From: Synergistaceae bacterium | GTDB taxonomy: Bacteria; Synergistota; Synergistia; Synergistales; Aminobacteriaceae | Assembly: GCA_031272145.1 (NCBI GenBank) | Contig: JAISUL010000024.1 | Span: 1 to 42,324, forward strand | Direction: 5' to 3' | Length of the DNA stretch: 42,324 nucleotides | Shown: positions 38,851 to 42,324 of the stretch, in pieces | How positions within the stretch are numbered: position 1 is the stretch's first letter | How the letters are laid out: each line of letters starts with the position of its first letter | Notes under the pieces: generated by a model | What the model was told of the DNA's origin: nothing | What the model saw: only the letters and a program-made list of their open reading frames with translations | The model's database searches: none | Program-made: the position numbers and the translations under genes

Positions 38851-39866
38851 TTCGCTTTCCCCCTTAAGGCGCCGATCAGCTGGGGCAGGACGTCCAGAAC
38901 GCTCCCCACGACGCCGAAGTCCGCCGCGCCGAATATCGGTGCGTCCGGGTCGGTGTTCACGGCGATGACCTTCTCGGCGCCCGACATCCCCGCGAGGTGC
39001 TGAACCGCGCCGGATATGCCGCAGGCGATGTAGAGCCGCGGCGTGACGGACTTGCCGCTCAAACCCACCTGAGCCGAGTACGGCGCCCAGCCGAGGTCAA
39101 CCGCGTTGCGCGACGCCCCGACCGAGCCGTTCAGCAGCTGCGCCAGCTCGTCCAGAAGCGCGAAGTTCTTCGCCCCCTTCATCCCCTTGCCCCCGGCCAC
39201 GATCACGTCCGCGTCCTGAATCGGAAGCCCGACGCGCTGCTCGGCCTCGAAGCTCAGAAACTCAATCAGCGAGGATAGAGAGTTTTCTTGAGGCTTGTAC
39301 CGAACGACCTCGCCGCTCCGCGTGGCGTCGGGGGTGAGAGGCCTGCGCGACTTCGGACGGACAGTGCACATCTGCGGGGGGTTAGTCAACCCCTGGGGGT
39401 TAGACCCCGAACGGCGCTCCGGCGTCATTATGTCCGCCATCACGTTCCCGCCGATGGCAGGACGCGTCTGCAGCAGGCGTCCGTCCCTTATTGACAGTCC
39501 GGTGCAGTCCGCCGTGAGCCCAGCCTCAAGCATGGCCGACAGCGCCGGCATGGTGCTCCGCCCCTGAGTCGTCGCCGATGCGATGATTATCTGGGGCGAA
39601 AACTTCCGCGCCATCTCGGCCAAAACCTTGGCCGCGGCGTCCGAGTAGTAGTGCAGGAGGGATGGAGTGTCCACGACGTAGACCTTATCCGCCCCGCCGG
39701 CGAACAGTGGCTTCTCTACTCCGTCAAGCCCTGAGCCAAGCACGACCGACGCCAGGGGGACGCCCAGCGTATCGGCGAGCCCCCGCCCCCAGGCGAGCAG
39801 CTCCAGCGATACCGAGTGCAGGGTGCCGGCTCGCATTTCTGCCAGAGTCCAAACTTCGCCGCCCAT
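38847..39866 (-). CDS. etfA: Electron transfer flavoprotein alpha subunit with in-frame insertion
   Basis: 339 residues. The N-terminal domain contains IIIASATTQGRSTMPALSA, and the C-terminal FAD domain has VGASRNAVDLGW, QVGLSGKSV and YIACGISGAVQHLAGM. With EtfB it carries electrons from the adjacent dehydrogenase. There is no N-terminal ferredoxin domain, unlike Acetobacterium LctC. Between IMTPERR and PQMCTVRP, where family members run straight through, lie about 11 extra residues (SGSNPQGLTNP) encoded by the palindromic mini-repeat at 39376-39409. GGAGGTG precedes the ATG at 39866, which shares one base with the etfB stop. Confidence 0.9.
   Translation of the reverse strand: MGGEVWTLAEMRAGTLHSVSLELLAWGRGLADTLGVPLASVVLGSGLDGVEKPLFAGGADKVYVVDTPSLLHYYSDAAAKVLAEMARKFSPQIIIASATTQGRSTMPALSAMLEAGLTADCTGLSIRDGRLLQTRPAIGGNVMADIMTPERRSGSNPQGLTNPPQMCTVRPKSRRPLTPDATRSGEVVRYKPQENSLSSLIEFLSFEAEQRVGLPIQDADVIVAGGKGMKGAKNFALLDELAQLLNGSVGASRNAVDLGWAPYSAQVGLSGKSVTPRLYIACGISGAVQHLAGMSGAEKVIAVNTDPDAPIFGAADFGVVGSVLDVLPQLIGALRGKAK
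39376..39409 (-). repeat. Mini-repeat inserted in etfA
   Basis: Two adjoining units (GGGGTTAGTCAACCCC, then a shortened GGGGTTAGACCCC) related to the traF and trbG repeats about 34 kb away. They keep the etfA frame open. Confidence 0.8.
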
Positions 39867-40648
39867 CACACTCCCACCTCCTCAATGAAGCCGAGCATTG
39901 CCTCGACTGCTCCGCCGCCGTCCGCTGAGACCTTTCTGCACTCGCGCGTAACCTTCGGGTAGCTGACGTTGACCACCCTCGTCGGCGAGCCGGTGAGGCC
40001 GGTTTTTTCAGCTGGGAGCCCGACGTCGGCAAGGGACATCACGCCGATCTCGGCGCTCTTGCCCCGAAGCTTGCCCGAAAGGGTGCAGAGCCTCGGGGAG
40101 TTTATCTCCTTCACGACGACGGCGAGGGCAGGGAGCGGAGCTGAGACCCTCTCGTGCCCCCCCTCGACCGCGCGCCGCGCCTCCACCTTCGCTGAGCCGA
40201 ACTCAAGCCCGCTCACGTAGGTCAGTGGAGGGACGCCCAGCAGCGCCGCCACGAGCGGGCCGACCTGCCCAGTCTCGCCGTCCGTCGCCCTCTCGCCCGC
40301 AAGTATCAGATCAAAGGGCCCGAGCTTCTTGACCGCCTCGGCCAGCACCCTCGCCGTCGCCAGAGTGTCAGAGCCGGCGAACGCGCGGTCGGTGATGACG
40401 ACCCCTGCGTCGCAGCCCATCGAGACGGCGTAACGCGCCGCCTTCGCCGCCGCCGGAGGCCCCATCGTCAGGGCCGTCACGCTGACGCCAGGCGTGCGCT
40501 CCTTGATCCGGACGGCCTCCTCTATCGCGTGAAGATCGAGCGGATTGACCTCGACTGCCAGACCCTCGCGCACCATCACGCCGGTCTTCGGGTCGATCTT
40601 GACGTTTTCCGTCGCCGGAACCTGCTTTATAAGCACAGCGACCTTCAT
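39866..40648 (-). CDS. etfB: Electron transfer flavoprotein beta subunit
   Basis: 260 residues. It begins MKVAVLIKQVPATENVKID, typical of EtfB, and contains NPLDLHAIEEAVRIKE, LILAGERATDGETGQVGP (AMP/FAD-binding loop) and VVVKEINSPRLCTLSGKLR. It pairs with EtfA. GGAGGTG lies about 7 nt before the ATG at 40648. The 96 nt separating it from the upstream transporter are filled with G/C hairpins, which could set different mRNA levels for the two. Confidence 0.93.
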   Translation of the reverse strand: MKVAVLIKQVPATENVKIDPKTGVMVREGLAVEVNPLDLHAIEEAVRIKERTPGVSVTALTMGPPAAAKAARYAVSMGCDAGVVITDRAFAGSDTLATARVLAEAVKKLGPFDLILAGERATDGETGQVGPLVAALLGVPPLTYVSGLEFGSAKVEARRAVEGGHERVSAPLPALAVVVKEINSPRLCTLSGKLRGKSAEIGVMSLADVGLPAEKTGLTGSPTRVVNVSYPKVTRECRKVSADGGGAVEAMLGFIEEVGV

Positions 40649-40666
40649 AAATCCACCTCCAGTAAC

Positions 40667-40704
40667 GGGGGGCGTTGGCCCCCCTGAGGGGGGAACATCC
40701 CCCC
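40667..40704. repeat. Paired G/C hairpins between transporter and etfB
   Basis: GGGGGGC GTTG GCCCCCC (40667-40684) and GGGGGG AACAT CCCCCC (40688-40704). The second is an exact inverted copy of a hairpin at 41914-41930 on the other side of the transporter gene. Confidence 0.6.
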
Positions 40705-40744
40705 TAACCCCATTTGCTTTGGGGCTCAGACCCCTCCGAAAACG

Positions 40745-41875
40745 CTAACTATGGCGCCGGTGCACGAAGCCCATCAGCAGGATGGGGATGACGACGAGCG
40801 GGGTGGAGAGGATGCCGACCCAGCCGTAGCCCTGTGCGATCAGGCCGATGAGGCCGAACGTGGAGAGGCACCATGCCACGAGGATGTAGACCGCCGGGGC
40901 GATTACGTCGACCGCGCGTGACTCGCCTGTGCCGGTCTTTTTCTTCCACCAGTTCGACACGCGCCGTGCTCCGCCGTAGACCATGCCGACGCCCGTGGAG
41001 ACGACCGCCAGCAGGATTATCAGCGACACCACCAGAAGCACCGGCTCGCCGCCGCCGCCGTGCAGGGTGACGTAGATTATCGGCATCCTCTCGGCGTTGA
41101 TCTCGGGGTAGAACGCGAAGACGCCCGTCATGGCGAGCATCAGCATTCCGGCGTTGAGCACAAAGCCGACGAGAGTGGTCTTCTTGACGTCGTCCTGCGT
41201 CTTCAGGGCGTCGGCCACGGCGATGTACGCCCCGACGACCGCGCACTGGAGCCCGGCGTACTTCACGCTCTGCCAGAGGGCCTCTCCGAACCCGCCCTTA
41301 TCCGCGGGCGAGGGCATGGCCGAGACCGCCGCCGCGAGCTTGGGGAAGTTGTTGTAGAGGCTGGTGAGGTAGATGACGAGCATTCCGGCGATGATCAGTA
41401 TGGCCATAGACGCTGCCGCCCGCCTGACCGTCTCGGCGCCCCATATCGTCAGGACGAATATCAGCACTGCGAGGGCCACGGTACACGCGCTGTAGGAGAC
41501 GTTCGGCAGTATCTCAGAGACCAGAGTGCCGCCTGTGGCGAGCGCTATTCCGGTCGCGAGAAGGAGGATGATGATGTACATTACCTCGATGACGATCTCG
41601 AAGAAGAACGTCAACGCCTTGCCCAGGGGCTTGAAGTACCCGCTGCTCCACGTGAGGTAGTCGTAGGTCTTGTGCTTGACCGCGAAGCTCCAAGCGAAAT
41701 AGAGCACCGCCGAGATTATCGCGACCGATATGATCGGCGTGAACACCGCGTACCACCCAAACTGGGCGAAGAACTCCACGATCTGCCGCCCGCTTGCGAA
41801 CCCGCCGCCGAAGTGCGTCGTGAACCAAACGAACGCCACCGACCAAGCTCCCCAACTCGCGCCTTTTTCCGACAT
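40745..41875 (-). CDS. Multi-pass membrane transporter, YkvI-like family
   Basis: 376 residues with about ten hydrophobic segments. The N-terminus, SVAFVWFTTHFGGGFASGRQ, has the Gly-rich first-helix pattern of the LeuT/APC-fold YkvI family. Later segments include EVMYIIILLLATGIALATGG and WLS-like helices near the end. GGAGGTTG decides the ATG at 41875. It heads the etfB-etfA-glcD operon, so it may import the amino acid or hydroxyacid that the dehydrogenase system uses. It is preceded by a promoter, a leader peptide and a terminator-like hairpin, suggesting control by attenuation. The substrate is not known. Confidence 0.75.
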   Translation of the reverse strand: MSEKGASWGAWSVAFVWFTTHFGGGFASGRQIVEFFAQFGWYAVFTPIISVAIISAVLYFAWSFAVKHKTYDYLTWSSGYFKPLGKALTFFFEIVIEVMYIIILLLATGIALATGGTLVSEILPNVSYSACTVALAVLIFVLTIWGAETVRRAAASMAILIIAGMLVIYLTSLYNNFPKLAAAVSAMPSPADKGGFGEALWQSVKYAGLQCAVVGAYIAVADALKTQDDVKKTTLVGFVLNAGMLMLAMTGVFAFYPEINAERMPIIYVTLHGGGGEPVLLVVSLIILLAVVSTGVGMVYGGARRVSNWWKKKTGTGESRAVDVIAPAVYILVAWCLSTFGLIGLIAQGYGWVGILSTPLVVIPILLMGFVHRRHS

Positions 41876-41898
41876 GACACAACCTCCGAATAAATTTT

Positions 41899-41930
41899 CC
41901 CCCAAGGGGGCAAGGGGGGATGTTCCCCCC
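41899..41930. repeat. G/C hairpins upstream of the transporter gene
   Basis: CCCCC AA GGGGG (41899-41910) and GGGGGG ATGTT CCCCCC (41914-41930), in the leader just before the transporter ribosome site, inverted relative to the similar pair at 40667-40704. Confidence 0.6.
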
Positions 41931-41972
41931 GTGAGGGGACAGCGTCCCCCCGTCACTCCTGCCTCGCGGCAT

Positions 41973-42007
41973 AAAAAAACCGGGGCCCCTGAACTGGGGT
42001 CCCGGTT
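41973..42007 (-). terminator. Intrinsic terminator or attenuator before the transporter operon
   Basis: On the minus strand a stem AACCGGGACCCC / GGGGCCCCGGTT closes a six-nucleotide loop and is followed by seven T (41973-41979). It lies between the leader peptide stop and the transporter start, so it would end transcription early unless prevented. Confidence 0.75.
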
Positions 42008-42055
42008 TGGAGTTTCTCTGCGTCCTGAGGCTTCTTGAGGAAAACGCGCCGACGC

Positions 42056-42145
42056 CTACGCGCCGACCATCCAAACGGAGGACCCGCGAGCAGACAGATA
42101 AAATCCGAGCAACAGCGCGAACGCGCAGCCTCTGGTTTCGATCAT
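42056..42145 (-). CDS. Leader peptide, 29 residues
   Basis: Starts MIETRGCAFALLLGFYLSAR and ends SVWMVGA. AAAGGAGAG lies upstream of the ATG at 42145, and a consensus-like promoter at 42240-42268. The stop is about 48 nt before the terminator stem. GGGTCC within its codons can pair with GGACCC in the terminator 5-prime arm, so ribosome position could decide whether the terminator forms. Leu, Phe and Tyr codons cluster in FALLLGFYL just before that pairing site. This is the layout of translation-controlled attenuation, but no single amino acid is strongly repeated. Confidence 0.55.
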   Translation of the reverse strand: MIETRGCAFALLLGFYLSARGSSVWMVGA

Positions 42146-42239
42146 GGCGGGTCTCTCCTTTCCTCAAAACTTTCTTACTTAAGTTTACGCGCTGCCCAAC
42201 GGCGGCGCCAGCGCGTCTGCAGCGACAGCGCGAGGGAAC

Positions 42240-42268
42240 ATGATACACGCAAAGCGGTGGGATGTCAA
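42240..42268 (-). promoter_or_regulatory. Promoter of the transporter-etf operon
   Basis: On the minus strand TTGACA (42263-42268), a 17-bp spacer and TATCAT (42240-42245). The leader to the transporter ATG is about 360 nt and holds the leader peptide and terminator. Confidence 0.65.
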
Positions 42269-42324
42269 GGGGGTAGGGGGGTGATTTTTCGACTTTTTTG
42301 TACGGGGGGTGTAGCAAAAAATCC

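Overview
The window is GC-rich bacterial DNA with dense gene packing, GGAGG-type ribosome sites and sigma70-like promoters (TTGACA / 17 bp / TATAAT type). The gene content suggests an anaerobe with an outer membrane: a Trb-type type IV secretion system (T4SS) with outer-membrane TrbG/TrbI parts, an EtfAB-linked flavin dehydrogenase operon, argG and folC. Synergistota would fit, but that is inference; no 16S rRNA, tRNA or other lineage marker is present.

Layout. (1) 1-2250: a small two-helix membrane protein (minus), then a plus-strand parA with a small unknown partner, lower in GC than the rest. (2) 2248-19276, all minus: a conjugation-type T4SS, read in transcription order as a TPR protein, a secreted protein, trbC, trbD, trbE, five tandem trbJ/virB5-like genes, trbL, two trbF/virB8-like genes, trbG, trbI, a small membrane protein, traF and traB. 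This is the usual trb C-D-E-J-L-F-G-I order, with expanded J and F and with no trbB ATPase, coupling protein or relaxase. (3) 19281-33601, minus: rpoC and a giant rpoB. The T4SS run starts 4 nt after rpoC, using a ribosome site made from the last rpoC codons, so RNA polymerase and T4SS look like one transcription unit of about 31 kb with an extra promoter before trbC. (4) 33723-36470: folC (minus) and argG (plus), divergent. (5) 36471-37420: a gene-poor interval with a long inverted-repeat element and a candidate type I toxin-antitoxin locus. (6) 37423-42270, minus: promoter, leader peptide, attenuator-like terminator, membrane transporter, etfB, etfA and a GlcD-type FAD dehydrogenase.

The most unusual feature is RNA polymerase itself. 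RpoB is about 3,089 residues where about 1,200 is usual. Roughly 1,860 extra residues sit in two blocks on either side of one short conserved segment. The blocks are built from repeated modules, many resembling the helix-hairpin-helix C-terminal domain of the RNA polymerase alpha subunit. One further module is shared with a separate insertion of about 330 residues near the C-terminus of RpoC. Catalytic motifs of both subunits look intact, and the 9.3-kb reading frame is open, so this looks like a working polymerase with a large accessory array.

Other notable signals are a chain of five trbJ paralogues joined by an identical overlap in which the conserved Trp codon supplies the next start codon; an 18-nt palindromic mini-repeat (GLTNPx when translated) placed in frame inside traF, trbG and etfA; and several small regulatory elements between genes.
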